Positions 7,077-15,762 of a stretch of 47,700 nucleotides of DNA are shown here, piece by piece. The stretch spans positions 1 to 47,700 of the forward strand of contig NZ_WHPN01000308.1 of assembly GCF_009735685.1 (NCBI RefSeq). Reading direction: 5' to 3'. The DNA is from Streptomyces lycii. GTDB taxonomy: Bacteria; Actinomycetota; Actinomycetes; Streptomycetales; Streptomycetaceae. The first letter of the stretch is position 1, and each line of letters starts with the position of its first letter. The notes below the pieces were generated by a model. That model was not told the origin of the DNA, made no database searches, and saw only the letters and a program-made list of their open reading frames with translations. The position numbers and the translations under genes were made by a program.

Positions 7077-9335
7077 CTAGTTGCGGCCGCCCGCGCCTCC
7101 CCAGTTGCCCCAGCCACCGCCGCCGTCGTTGCCGCCGATGATGTCCGGCGGGATCGAGACGTCGGGCCACGGGTTTCCGCCGCCGCCTCCGCCGCCGTTC
7201 CCGTTTCCGTTCCCGTTCCCGTCGTCGTTCCCGCCGTCGTCCGGCTTGTCGCGGCCCTTGTCCTTGTCCTTGTCCTTCTCCGGGTCCGCGATCGGGATCT
7301 GCGGCAGCTGCGGGGCCGGCTCGCCCTCCAGGGCACCGGTCATCGCGTCCCGCCAGATCGGCCCGGGCACCTCACCGCCGAAGACCTTGGCGTGGTACCT
7401 GCCGCCGATGGTGATGTCGACCATCCGCTTCTTGTGCGCCGGGTCGCCGACCCAGACCGCGCCCGCCATGTTCGGGGTGTAGCCGACGAACCAGGCGGCG
7501 TAACGGAAGTCCGTGGTACCGGTCTTGCCCGCGCTGGGCCGCCCGGTCAGGCCGGCCTGGGTGCCCGTGCCGTCCTCGACGACGCCCTTGAGCAGGGTGT
7601 TCATGGTGTGCGCGGTCTTCTCGGACATGGCCCGGGAGCACTTGCTCTCCGGAACCTTCAGCGCCTTGCCGTTCGCGTCCTTGATCGACTCGATGGCGAC
7701 CGGCGTGCAGTACGTGCCGCCGCTCGCGAACGTCGCGTAGCCGGCGGCCATCGTCAGCGGGGACATCTCCTGGCCGCCGAGGGTGATGGAGGGCACCTGG
7801 CTGAGGTCGTCGCCGTCGGCCCGCTCGACGCCCATCTTCTGCGCCATGTTGACCACCGGGCAGATCCCGATGTCGCTGATCAGCTGCACGTAGTAGGTGT
7901 TCACCGACTTGGCGGTGGCTTCCTTCATGCCGTACGGGCCGACCTCGGACTCGTTCTCGTTCTCCACGGTGGCCGTGCCCGACCACTGGCCCTCGCAGGC
8001 CGGCACCGGGCTCGGATACTCCATCTTGTACGGCGCGGGGTACGTCTTCGTCGGCTGCACACCCTTCTCCAGGGCCGCCGCCGCGACGATCGGCTTGAAC
8101 GTCGAACCGGGCTGGTAGCCCACGCCGCCGCCCATGTCCTCGTCGACCGACAGGTTGAGCGTGGTCTGGTTGTCGTCCAGGTCCAGGCCGTACGGGCGGG
8201 ACTGGCCCATCCCGAGGATCTTCCCGGTGCCCGGCTCGACGAGCGAGACGGCGGTGGCGACCTCGTCGTCCTTGTTGACGTGGTTCTTGACCGAGGCCTG
8301 CACCGACTTCTGCGCCTTGGGGTCGAGGGTGGTGCGGATGGTCAGTCCGCCCTCGTCCCAGCGGTTCTTGCGCTCCTTGGCGGTCTTGCCGAACTCCTTG
8401 CTGTTCAGGAAGACCTCACGGACGTAGTCGCAGAAGAAGCCCGCGCCGTCGACCGCGGTGATGCAGCCGTTCTTCGGCTTGCTGATGTCCAGGCCCAGCG
8501 GCTTCTTCATCGCCTCCTCCGCCTCGGCCCGGGTGATGTCCTTGACGGCGGCCATCCGCTGGAGCACGACGTTCCGCCGCTTGACGGCCGCGTCCTCGTT
8601 GAGCACCGGGTCCCAGCGGGTGGGCGACTGGACGATGCCGGCGAGCAGCGCGGCCTCCTCCAGCTCCAGGTCCTTGGCGGACTTGCTGAAGTAGCGCTCG
8701 GCCGCCGCCTCGACGCCGTAGGCCTGCTGGCTGAAGTAGGTGATGTTGAGGTAGTTCTCCAGGATCTTCTTCTTGCCCAGCTCTTCCTCGACCTGGATCG
8801 CGTACTTCAGTTCCTGGATCTTGCGGCCGAGCGTCTGCTGCGTGGCGGCCCTGAACTTCTCCGCGTCGTTGCCCGCCTCCTCGACGAAGACGTTCTTCAC
8901 GTACTGCTGGGTGAGGGTCGACGCGCCCTCGGTGACGCCGCCCTCCTGCGCGTTCCGGTTGAGCGCGCGCAGGATGCCCTTGAGGTCGACCGCGCCGTGC
9001 TCGTAGAAGCGCGCGTCCTCGATCGCGACGATCGCCTTCCGCATGTACGGCGAGATGTCCTTGAGCGGCACCACCGTGCGGTCGCGGGAGTAGACGGAGG
9101 CGATGAGGCCGCCGTCGGCGTCGAGGATGGTGGTCTTCTGGCTCAGCGGCGGGCGCTTGAGATTGGCCGGGATCTCGTCGAAGCCCTCGACCGAGCCCTT
9201 CGCCGCGAGCCCCAGCGCGCCGGCCGCCGGCAGGGCGATCCCCGCGAGCACGGCACCTGCCAGCACACTGACACCGAGGAATTTGGCGGCCTGTTGCGTT
9301 GTGGTGGGGGCCCCGCCCGAGCGCGTCTTAGCCAT
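7077..9335 (-). CDS. Class A penicillin-binding protein (transglycosylase/transpeptidase)
   Basis: A 752-residue bifunctional peptidoglycan synthase. It has a short cytoplasmic tail, one membrane helix (about 18-44), then a GT51 glycosyltransferase domain with catalytic E106 in EDARFYEHG and the GASTLTQQY motif. The transpeptidase domain shows S411-x-x-K414 (GSTFKPI), S477-V-N and K604-T-G. The extracellular C-terminus is low-complexity: Lys/Asp-rich, then Asn/Gly repeats (GNGNGNGNGGGG), ending in a glycine-tryptophan tail. The enzyme polymerises and cross-links the wall outside the membrane. It is divergent from wblA across a 400-bp control region. No strong ribosome binding site precedes ATG 9335. 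A hairpin terminator follows. Confidence 0.95.
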   Translation of the reverse strand: MAKTRSGGAPTTTQQAAKFLGVSVLAGAVLAGIALPAAGALGLAAKGSVEGFDEIPANLKRPPLSQKTTILDADGGLIASVYSRDRTVVPLKDISPYMRKAIVAIEDARFYEHGAVDLKGILRALNRNAQEGGVTEGASTLTQQYVKNVFVEEAGNDAEKFRAATQQTLGRKIQELKYAIQVEEELGKKKILENYLNITYFSQQAYGVEAAAERYFSKSAKDLELEEAALLAGIVQSPTRWDPVLNEDAAVKRRNVVLQRMAAVKDITRAEAEEAMKKPLGLDISKPKNGCITAVDGAGFFCDYVREVFLNSKEFGKTAKERKNRWDEGGLTIRTTLDPKAQKSVQASVKNHVNKDDEVATAVSLVEPGTGKILGMGQSRPYGLDLDDNQTTLNLSVDEDMGGGVGYQPGSTFKPIVAAAALEKGVQPTKTYPAPYKMEYPSPVPACEGQWSGTATVENENESEVGPYGMKEATAKSVNTYYVQLISDIGICPVVNMAQKMGVERADGDDLSQVPSITLGGQEMSPLTMAAGYATFASGGTYCTPVAIESIKDANGKALKVPESKCSRAMSEKTAHTMNTLLKGVVEDGTGTQAGLTGRPSAGKTGTTDFRYAAWFVGYTPNMAGAVWVGDPAHKKRMVDITIGGRYHAKVFGGEVPGPIWRDAMTGALEGEPAPQLPQIPIADPEKDKDKDKGRDKPDDGGNDDGNGNGNGNGGGGGGGNPWPDVSIPPDIIGGNDGGGGWGNWGGAGGRN

Positions 9336-9384
9336 GGAAACAGCCTACGTTCTCATTCGCCGGACACGCGCGCATCCGTTGGCC

Positions 9385-9415
9385 TAAGCTCCCCTCATGA
9401 GTCACAACTGTGACT
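9385..9415 (+). promoter_or_regulatory. Candidate wblA upstream promoter with overlapping palindrome and micro-ORF
   Basis: TAAGCT at 9385-9390 fits a -10 box. An ATG lies six bases later (9397) and opens a six-codon frame (MSHNCD, stop). That frame contains the palindrome AGTCACA-AC-TGTGACT (9400-9415). A second short palindrome, GTCGC-N3-GCGAC, is at 9484-9496. This is probably a start point of a long-leader wblA transcript with an operator on it. Confidence 0.4.
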
Positions 9416-9735
9416 GAAGCACCCCGTCACCACCCCCTCCCTCTTACATCCTTCACCCCCTCGTTGCGCCGTTCGCCCCGAATGTCGCACTGCGACGCTC
9501 CGGCACTGCCGAACGGAGGGTGTTATCGCCCTGTTTGGCCAGGTAGTTCGGGTATGCGCCCCACTCACTCCGTTGGGTGATCTGCCGCGTACGCATAGTC
9601 CGTTCGGGCCATTCAAGATTGGGCCCGCAGGGGGTGTTGCGCCCTGGCCGCCTTCCGTAACGTCCTCAACTGGCAACGGTGAATATGCCGCTGCCGCCGT
9701 GGGGGAGCCTCAATTCGGGAGAGGACGGCACCAGC

Positions 9736-10068
9736 ATGGGCTGGGTAACCGACTGGAGTGCACAGGCAGCCTGTCGCACGACCGATCCGGATGAACTGTT
9801 CGTCCAAGGGGCGGCCCAGAACAGGGCCAAGGCCGTCTGCACCGGATGTCCGGTGCGCACCGAGTGCCTTGCCGACGCCCTGGACAACCGAGTCGAATTC
9901 GGCGTATGGGGCGGCATGACGGAACGGGAGCGGAGGGCGCTGCTGCGCCGCCGCCCGACCGTGACCTCGTGGCGCCGGCTGCTGGAGACGGCACGGACGG
10001 AATACGAGCGCAGCTCGGGGATTCTCCCCGTGGAGCTCGACGAGGAGGACTACGCCGCGGTCGGGTGA
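9736..10068 (+). CDS. wblA: WblA, WhiB-like Fe-S transcription factor
   Basis: A 110-residue WhiB-family protein that works with the principal sigma factor; in Streptomyces WblA controls the switch to sporulation and represses antibiotic synthesis. The four iron-sulphur cysteines are C13, C35, C38 and C44 (CTGC core), followed by the GVWGG turn at 56-60 and a basic ERRALLRRR segment for DNA contact. The sequence from MGWVTDWSAQAAC onward is the recognisable WblA. In-frame starts at 9679 and 9685 would add up to 19 residues but lack family support; AGAGGA lies upstream of 9736. The gene has a long upstream region with palindromes, divergent from a penicillin-binding protein, and is followed by convergent Get3-like ATPases. 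Confidence 0.92.
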   Translation: MGWVTDWSAQAACRTTDPDELFVQGAAQNRAKAVCTGCPVRTECLADALDNRVEFGVWGGMTERERRALLRRRPTVTSWRRLLETARTEYERSSGILPVELDEEDYAAVG

Positions 10069-10194
10069 CCGGGGCTTGCGCCGCGCTGCGCCGGGCCGCG
10101 GTGTGCCGCGGTCGGACGGCGCGGGTCTGAGCGCGGGTGTGCGGACGATGGGGTGTGCGGACGATCCGCGCAGGTGACGATCAGGTCTGTCCGT

Positions 10195-10208
10195 GGGGCG
10201 GCCGCCCC
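10195..10208. terminator. Self-complementary GC block between convergent genes
   Basis: GGGGCGGCCGCCCC is fully self-complementary. It lies between wblA and the minus-strand ATPase, beside a 13-bp direct repeat (GTGTGCGGACGAT at 10137 and 10153). It is a possible terminator, but weak because a true loop would leave a stem of only five pairs. Confidence 0.35.
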
Positions 10209-10357
10209 GTGCGCCGGTGCCCGTGTGTCGGCAGGCTCTCGGGACGTCGGCCCTGGCGTCGGCCCGCAAGGCGTCGGCCGTTCCGTGCAGGGGCCGCTGC
10301 GCAGGGCTCAGCTGCGCATGGTTCCGCTGCGCAACGGCCGTCCGTGCGCCGGCCGCG

Positions 10358-11902
10358 TCAGGCCGCACCCGGGGTGCTGCCGTCGGCCGCCAGCCGTTCG
10401 CCGATCGCGCGCAGACCCGCCAGGTCGTGCACGTCACCGGGCAGCGCCGAGACCTCTGCGACCGGCACCTCCGGGTGCAGGGCGGTGAAGCGGTCGCGGT
10501 TGTGCTGCTCGCGGCCCAGCACCTGCATGCGTTCGGCATGGAGACGCAGCAGCCCGGCGGCCAACCGGTCCGCCGTCGCCCGCCGCGCCGGTCCGTCCTG
10601 TCCGTGCGGTCCGTCCTGTCCGTTCCCTGATGAGTCCGGCCGGTTCCCTGCGCTTTCGTCCTCGTCCTCCCGCGGCGCGGCCTCGTCCGGACCGCCTCCG
10701 GCGGCGGGGGAGTCACCGGCCGGGGCGCCGTCGCCGAGGCTCTCGGCCGCACGACTGGCAGTCTCCCCATCGCCCTGATCCACAATGCGGGCGTTTTCAA
10801 GATTTTCTGACTCCAGCGTCTCCGCGGCGCCGAGGGCCCGTTCGGCACTCAGCCCGGCCGCGCCGCTGCCGTGCACCCGGTTCAGCACGAGCCCCGCGAG
10901 CGGCATGTCCTCGGCGGCCAGTCGCTCCACGAAGTACGCCGCCTCCCGCAGTGCGTCCCGCTCCGGCGCGGCCACCACGAGAAAGGCCGTGCCCGGGGCC
11001 TGGAGCAGCCGGTACGTCGCGTCGGCGCGCGTGCGGAAGCCGCCGAACATGGTGTCCATCGCGGCCACGAACGTCTGTACGTCCCGCAGCAGTTGCCCGC
11101 CCATCAGCTTGCTCAGCGTCCCCGTCATCACCGACATCCCGGCGTTCAGGAACTTCATCCCGGCCCGGCCGCCGACCTTCGCCGGTGCCATCAGCACCCG
11201 GATGAACTTGCCGTCGAGGAACGACCCGAGGCGCTTCGGCGCGTCCAGGAAGTCCAGCGCCGACCGGCTCGGCGGGGTGTCGACGATGATCAGGTCCCAC
11301 TCGTCGCGGGCCCGGAGCTGGCCGAGCTTCTCCATGGCCATGTACTCCTGCGTGCCCGCGAAACCGGCCGAGAGCGACTGGTAGAACGGGTTCTCCAGGA
11401 TGGCCCGGGCCCGCTCGGCATCCGCGTGCGCCACGACGATCTCGTCGAACGTCCGCTTCATGTCCAGCATCATGGCGTGCAGTTCACCGCCCGGACGGCG
11501 GTCCCGGTCCCGGCCCCCGGCTGACCCGCCCCGGCCTGTTCCGTCTTCGTCCGTTCTGTCCCCGTCCGGTCCCTCTCCGTCCGGTGCCTCCCCGGCAGAG
11601 CCGTCCCCCGCAGACCGGTCCCCGTCCGGTTCGTCCCCGTCCGGTCGGCCCCCCGCGAGGATGCCCTCCACCCGCCGCGGGACGTTGTCCAGGGACGCGA
11701 TCCCCATCGACTGGGCGAGCCGCCGCGCCGGGTCGATGGTGAGCACGACGGTCTTCCGGCCGCGCTCCGCCGCCCGTACCCCGAGCGCGGCTGCCGTCGT
11801 CGTCTTCCCGACGCCGCCCGCGCCGCAGCACACGATGATGCGGGTGCCGGGGTCGTCCAGCAGCCGGTCCACGTCCAGCCGCGGAGCCGCGTCCAGGGTC
11901 AT
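10358..11902 (-). CDS. Get3/ArsA-type ATPase, paralogue 2, with two acidic inserts
   Basis: A 514-residue P-loop ATPase of the ArsA/Get3 family. The Walker A is GAGGVGKTTT: the second position, usually the signature lysine of this family (GKGG), is alanine. Switch I/II regions appear as TIDPARRLAQS and VDTPPSRSALDF. Two low-complexity acidic stretches interrupt the fold: about residues 85-140 (repeats of P-D-G-D/E-G) and 385-435. Relatives are shorter and lack these. The gene lies 40 bp downstream of a second paralogue, so the two are probably one operon and may form a heterodimer. Such pairs are conserved beside wblA in Streptomyces. The cargo (arsenite, tail-anchored protein or other) is unknown. 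Confidence 0.85.
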   Translation of the reverse strand: MTLDAAPRLDVDRLLDDPGTRIIVCCGAGGVGKTTTAAALGVRAAERGRKTVVLTIDPARRLAQSMGIASLDNVPRRVEGILAGGRPDGDEPDGDRSAGDGSAGEAPDGEGPDGDRTDEDGTGRGGSAGGRDRDRRPGGELHAMMLDMKRTFDEIVVAHADAERARAILENPFYQSLSAGFAGTQEYMAMEKLGQLRARDEWDLIIVDTPPSRSALDFLDAPKRLGSFLDGKFIRVLMAPAKVGGRAGMKFLNAGMSVMTGTLSKLMGGQLLRDVQTFVAAMDTMFGGFRTRADATYRLLQAPGTAFLVVAAPERDALREAAYFVERLAAEDMPLAGLVLNRVHGSGAAGLSAERALGAAETLESENLENARIVDQGDGETASRAAESLGDGAPAGDSPAAGGGPDEAAPREDEDESAGNRPDSSGNGQDGPHGQDGPARRATADRLAAGLLRLHAERMQVLGREQHNRDRFTALHPEVPVAEVSALPGDVHDLAGLRAIGERLAADGSTPGAA

Positions 11903-11942
11903 ACGGTGGCCTCGTTCCGCTCTCGGCCCCGGTCGCGCGGGC

Positions 11943-12932
11943 TCACGCCGCGGCCTCCGGGATGCCCTGCTTCCTGATGTCCTTGGCGAGCCGGTAGAGC
12001 CCGGCGAGGTCGGCTCCCCCGCTCAGCAGCTCCAGTTCCCGGGAGGGCAGGCCGAGTCCGGCTATCTCCTTGCGCTGGGCGCTCTCCAGACGTACCCGCT
12101 CGACGTGTTCCCCGGCCTGCTCCAGCAGCGGGCCGACCAGCCGCTCGGCCCGGCCGCCGCGGCGGGCCCCGCCGACACCGGCCCGGGACAGCGCCCCGGC
12201 GACCGCGGCCCGTTCGGTGCCCCCGGCCCGGGCGAGGGCCTCCTCGTCGAGGATCTCGGGCCGCACCATGTTGATGAAGATCCCGCCCACCGGCAGTCCC
12301 GCCGCCCGCAGCTCGGCGACACCGTCCACGGTCTCCTGGACGGGCATCTCCTCCAGCAGCGTCACCAGGTGGACCGCCGTCTCCGGGGACTTCAGCACCC
12401 GCATCACGGCCTGCGCCTGGTTGTGTATCGGCCCGATCCGGGCCAGTCCCGCGACCTCGTCGTTGACGTTCAGGAAGCGGGTGATGCGGCCGGTCGGCGG
12501 GGCGTCCATGACCACGTGGTCGTAGACCGGGCGGCCGTCCTTGCGCTTCCGCCGCACGGCCTCGCAGGCCTTGCCGGTCAGCAGTACGTCCCGCAGGCCG
12601 GGCGCGATGGTGGTGGCGAAGTCGATGGCGCCCAGCTTCTTGAGGGCCCGCCCGGCGCCGCCCAGCTTGTAGAACATCTGGAGGTAGTCCAGCAGCGCCC
12701 GCTCCGCGTCGATGGCCAGGGCGAACACCTCACCGCCGCCCGGCGCCACCGCGATCTTGCGCTCCTCGTACGGCAGTGCCTCCGTCTCGAAGAGCTGCGC
12801 GATGCCCTGCCGGCCCTCGACCTCGACCAGCAGGGAGCGCCGGCCCTCCTCCGCGAGGGCCAGTGCGAGCGCGGCGGCGACCGTCGTCTTGCCGGTCCCG
12901 CCCTTGCCGCTGACCACATGGAGCCTGCTCAT
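11943..12932 (-). CDS. Get3/ArsA-type ATPase, paralogue 1
   Basis: A 329-residue P-loop ATPase with a complete signature Walker A (SGKGGTGKTTVAAALA at about 8-23, including the family lysine). It has LLVEVEGRQGIAQLF as the switch I region and VVMDAPPTGRITRFL as the switch II/DTPP-equivalent. It starts with ATG 12932 and is divergent from the DUF4177 gene, only 72 bp away. It is the first gene of a two-gene operon with the paralogue at 10358-11902. Because this copy has the intersubunit lysine that the partner lacks, a pair with one complete and one supporting active site is plausible. That is inference. Confidence 0.85.
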   Translation of the reverse strand: MSRLHVVSGKGGTGKTTVAAALALALAEEGRRSLLVEVEGRQGIAQLFETEALPYEERKIAVAPGGGEVFALAIDAERALLDYLQMFYKLGGAGRALKKLGAIDFATTIAPGLRDVLLTGKACEAVRRKRKDGRPVYDHVVMDAPPTGRITRFLNVNDEVAGLARIGPIHNQAQAVMRVLKSPETAVHLVTLLEEMPVQETVDGVAELRAAGLPVGGIFINMVRPEILDEEALARAGGTERAAVAGALSRAGVGGARRGGRAERLVGPLLEQAGEHVERVRLESAQRKEIAGLGLPSRELELLSGGADLAGLYRLAKDIRKQGIPEAAA

Positions 12933-12991
12933 GATTTGGAGCCTAACCAGTCGGCACCCGGGCTACGCACGGGACCGGCTGTCGCAGGCAT

Positions 12992-12997
12992 TACAGT
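12992..12997 (+). promoter_or_regulatory. -10 element, leaderless DUF4177 gene
   Basis: TACAGT ends seven bases before ATG 13005, and no ribosome binding site is present. Confidence 0.5.
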
Positions 12998-13004
12998 CGG
13001 CACC

Positions 13005-13166
13005 ATGACCAAGTGGGAATACGCGACCGTGCCGCTGCTCGTCCATGCAACCAAGCAGATCCTCGACACCTGGGGTGAGGACGGCTGGGAACTGGTGCAG
13101 GTCGTGCCGGGGCCGAACAACCCGGAGCAACTGGTGGCCTACCTCAAGCGGGAGAAGCAGGCGTGA
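13005..13166 (+). CDS. Small DUF4177-type protein
   Basis: A 53-residue protein, MTKWEYATVPLLVH..., with the DUF4177 pattern: an N-terminal K-W-E-Y strand, a helix and GEDGWELVQVVP. The function is not known. The start is probably leaderless because TACAGT lies seven bases upstream. The stop codon overlaps the GTG start of the RidA gene by four bases (GTGA), so the two are translationally coupled. Confidence 0.85.
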   Translation: MTKWEYATVPLLVHATKQILDTWGEDGWELVQVVPGPNNPEQLVAYLKREKQA

Positions 13167-13630
13167 GTGCCGTCGAGGAGAAGATCGCCTCACTCGGGCT
13201 GACGCTGCCCGAGCCGGCCGCGCCCCTCGCCGCCTACGTCCCCGCGGTCCGCACGGGCCGGTACGTGTACACCGCCGGCCAGCTGCCTCTCGTCGAGGGC
13301 AAGCTCCCGCTGACCGGCAAGGTGGGCGCCGAGGTCACCCCGGAGGAGGCCAAGGAACTGGCGCGCACCTGCGCGCTGAACGCGCTCGCCGCGGTCAAGT
13401 CCGTCGTCGGTGATCTCGACCGGGTGGTCCGGGTGGTGAAGGTCGTCGGATTTGTCGCCTCCGCGTCGGACTTCACCGGCCAGCCAGGCGTCGTCAACGG
13501 CGCCAGCGAGCTGTTCGGCGAGGTGCTCGGCGACAAGGGCGTGCACGCCCGGAGCGCGGTCGGCGTGGCGGTGCTGCCGCTGGACGCGCCGGTCGAGGTC
13601 GAGATCCAGGTGGAAGTAGCCGGGGACTGA
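13163..13630 (+). CDS. RidA/YjgF-family protein
   Basis: A 155-residue Rid-family protein. RidA proteins deaminate reactive enamine/imine intermediates, for instance those made by PLP enzymes. The characteristic strands are visible: GRYVYTAGQLPLVEGKLPLTGKVG, then TCALNALAAVKSVVGDLDRVVRVVKVVGFVAS, and the final HARSAVGVAVLPLDAPVEVEIQVEV with the conserved arginine. It belongs to the longer subfamily with extra N-terminal residues and may have a different substrate from classical RidA. GTG 13163 overlaps the previous stop. It is followed by a leaderless Nudix gene 72 bp on. Confidence 0.88.
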   Translation: MSAVEEKIASLGLTLPEPAAPLAAYVPAVRTGRYVYTAGQLPLVEGKLPLTGKVGAEVTPEEAKELARTCALNALAAVKSVVGDLDRVVRVVKVVGFVASASDFTGQPGVVNGASELFGEVLGDKGVHARSAVGVAVLPLDAPVEVEIQVEVAGD

Positions 13631-13690
13631 CGGACACCGTTCGCGCAGGTGGCCGGGTACCGCGCCCTCGAACATCCACGCGGGAGCGCA

Positions 13691-13696
13691 TAGCAT
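13691..13696 (+). promoter_or_regulatory. -10 element, leaderless Nudix gene
   Basis: TAGCAT ends six bases before ATG 13703, with no ribosome binding site between them. Confidence 0.5.
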
Positions 13697-13702
13697 CCGG
13701 CC

Positions 13703-14935
13703 ATGTCCGCAACGCATGGGTCCGCAACGGACGGGTCCGCAACCGACCGGCCGGCAACGCCGGAGCCCGCGACTGACGCGGCCGCGACGGAGGAGTCCGC
13801 GACCGGGGCGGCCGCAACCGGTGCGGTCGTGACCGACCCGGCCCCGGCCGGTGCCTCCGCGGCGCCCGGGGCCGCGGCGGACGGCCAGTGGTATCCGCCG
13901 GAGTGGCCCGCCCGCATCCGAGCGCTCGCGAACGGCGGGCTGACCCCGGTGACACCCCGCCGCGCCGCGACCGTACTGCTGCTGCGGGACGGCCCGGCGG
14001 GCCCCGAGGTGCACATGCTGCGCCGCCGGGCCTCGATGGCCTTCGCGGCGGGCGCGTACGCCTACCCCGGAGGCGGCGTCGACGCCCGGGACGAGCGCCC
14101 CGTCGGCTGGGCCGGGCCCTCCCGCGCCGACTGGGCCGCCCGGCTCGGAACGGACGAGACGACCGCGCAGGCCGTGGTGTGCGCGGCCGTGCGGGAGACG
14201 TTCGAGGAGGCCGGAGTCCTGCTGGCCGGTGCGACCGTCGGCTCGGTCGTCGAGGACACCACGGGCGAGGACTGGGAGACCGACCGGGCGGCGCTCGTCA
14301 CCCGCGACCTGTCCTTCGCCGATTTCCTGTCCCGGCGCGGCCTGCTGCTGCGCAGCGACCTGCTCCGCGGCTGGGCGCGCTGGATCACCCCCGAGTTCGA
14401 GCCGCGCCGCTACGACACGTTCTTCTTCGCGGCCGCCCTGCCGCCGGGACAGCGCACCCGGAACAGCTCCACCGAGGCCGACCGCGTCGTCTGGACCCGG
14501 CCCGCCGACGCCGTGGCGGCCTACGACCGGGGCGAACTGCTGATGATGCCGCCGACCATCACGACGCTGCGGCACCTGGAGCCGTACGGAACGGCCGCCG
14601 AGGCCCTCGCGGCGGCCGCGGACCGCGATCTGACGCCCGTCCTGGCACGGGCGGAGCTGCGCGGTGAGGAGATCGTGCTGAGCTGGCCGGGCCACGGCGA
14701 GTTCACCAAGAACATCGCCGCCGCCCCTCCGGCCGCCCGTGAAGCCGGCCGCGCAGCCGGTGAAGCCCGCGCCGTCGGCGAAGCCGGCCGCGCGGCCCGT
14801 GAAACCCGCGCCGTCGGCGAAGTGCGCGCAGCCGATGAAGCCGATGAAGCCAGCGCAGCGGATGAAGCCAGCGCAGCGGATGAAGCCAGCGCAGCCGATG
14901 AAGTCCGCGAAGCCGACGGAGGCCCCGCCGCATGA
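13703..14935 (+). CDS. Nudix hydrolase, NUDT19-like, with repetitive ends
   Basis: A 410-residue pyrophosphohydrolase. The Nudix box is split: GGGVDARDE (about residue 125) is separated by a long insert from AAVRETFEEAGVLL (about 160). This is the arrangement of NUDT19-type CoA diphosphatases. The middle keeps WITPEFEPRRYDTFFF, also typical of that group. Both ends are low-complexity. The first 60 residues are Ala/Thr-rich repeats (GSATD, EPATD, EESAT). The last 70 are Ala/Glu-rich, with a perfect DEASAA repeat encoded by 18-bp units at 14833-14905. The gene is probably leaderless. Its stop overlaps the start of the next gene (ATGA), so the hydrolase pair is coupled. The low-complexity ends are probably disordered. 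Confidence 0.85.
   Translation: MSATHGSATDGSATDRPATPEPATDAAATEESATGAAATGAVVTDPAPAGASAAPGAAADGQWYPPEWPARIRALANGGLTPVTPRRAATVLLLRDGPAGPEVHMLRRRASMAFAAGAYAYPGGGVDARDERPVGWAGPSRADWAARLGTDETTAQAVVCAAVRETFEEAGVLLAGATVGSVVEDTTGEDWETDRAALVTRDLSFADFLSRRGLLLRSDLLRGWARWITPEFEPRRYDTFFFAAALPPGQRTRNSSTEADRVVWTRPADAVAAYDRGELLMMPPTITTLRHLEPYGTAAEALAAAADRDLTPVLARAELRGEEIVLSWPGHGEFTKNIAAAPPAAREAGRAAGEARAVGEAGRAARETRAVGEVRAADEADEASAADEASAADEASAADEVREADGGPAA
14833..14905 (+). repeat. 18-bp coding tandem repeat in the Nudix gene
   Basis: The unit GATGAAGCCAGCGCAGCG repeats about three times with degenerate flanks, encoding DEASAA. Copy number may vary between strains. Confidence 0.75.
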
Positions 14936-15762
14936 CGTACGCAGCATCCCTGCCCGGACAGCCGCGCGGCGGTGCGATCTCCGGCCCGGCCACCGAACGC
15001 GCGGTGTGCGTCCTGGCGCCCAACCCGTCCCCGATGACCCTGGACGGCACCAACACCTGGATTGTCTCCGAACCCGGCTCCGACCTCGCCGTCGTCATCG
15101 ACCCCGGTCCGCTGGACGAGGGGCATCTGAACGAGGTCGTGGCGACGGCCGGGCGCGCGGGCAAACGCGTCGCGCTGACGCTGCTCACGCACGGGCACCC
15201 GGATCACGCGGACGGCGCGGCCCGCTTCGCCGAACTCACCCGGACGGATGTACGGGCCCTCGACCCGGCGCTGCGCCTCGGCGACGAGGGGCTGGCCGCC
15301 GGGGACGTCGTCACGACCGGCGGCCTGGAGCTGCGTGTGGTGCCGACGCCCGGCCACACCTCCGACTCGCTCTCCTTCCATCTGCCCGCGGACGCCGCGG
15401 TGCTGACCGGTGACACCGTCATCGGCCGGGGCACCACGGTCGTCGCGCACCCGGACGGGCGGCTCGGCGACTATCTCGACTCGCTGCGCCGGCTGCGCTC
15501 CCTGACCGTCGACGACGGGGTGGACACGGTGCTGCCCGGGCACGGGCCGGTGCTGAACGACGCGCGGGGTGCCGTGGAGTTCTACCTGGCGCACCGCGCG
15601 AACCGGCTGGCGCAGGTGGAGACGGCGGTCGAGGCGGGACACCGTACGGCGGCGGAAGTCGTCGCACACGTGTACGCGGATGTGGACCGCACCCTGTGGC
15701 CCGCCGCCGAGCTGTCGGTCCGCGCCCAGCTCGAATACCTCGCGGAGCACGGGCTCGTCTGA
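14932..15762 (+). CDS. MBL-fold metallo-hydrolase (LACTB2-like)
   Basis: A 276-residue metallo-beta-lactamase-fold hydrolase. The metal ligands are visible: THGHPDHADG (HxHxDH), PTPGHTSDS, LTGDTVIG and LPGHGPV. The C-terminus has a winged-helix-like tail (HRTAAEVVAHVYADVDRTLW) as in LACTB2 and related endoribonuclease or thioesterase-type enzymes. It overlaps the upstream Nudix gene by four bases and is probably in the same operon, which suggests shared work on a nucleotide or CoA-linked substrate. The exact substrate is unknown. A hairpin separates it from convergent crp. Confidence 0.88.
   Translation: MTYAASLPGQPRGGAISGPATERAVCVLAPNPSPMTLDGTNTWIVSEPGSDLAVVIDPGPLDEGHLNEVVATAGRAGKRVALTLLTHGHPDHADGAARFAELTRTDVRALDPALRLGDEGLAAGDVVTTGGLELRVVPTPGHTSDSLSFHLPADAAVLTGDTVIGRGTTVVAHPDGRLGDYLDSLRRLRSLTVDDGVDTVLPGHGPVLNDARGAVEFYLAHRANRLAQVETAVEAGHRTAAEVVAHVYADVDRTLWPAAELSVRAQLEYLAEHGLV

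Noticed and set aside
7044..9413. Plus-strand open frame of 789 codons
   Set aside because: It is the mirror of the penicillin-binding protein gene. High-GC DNA leaves the antisense frame open. The product has no domain.
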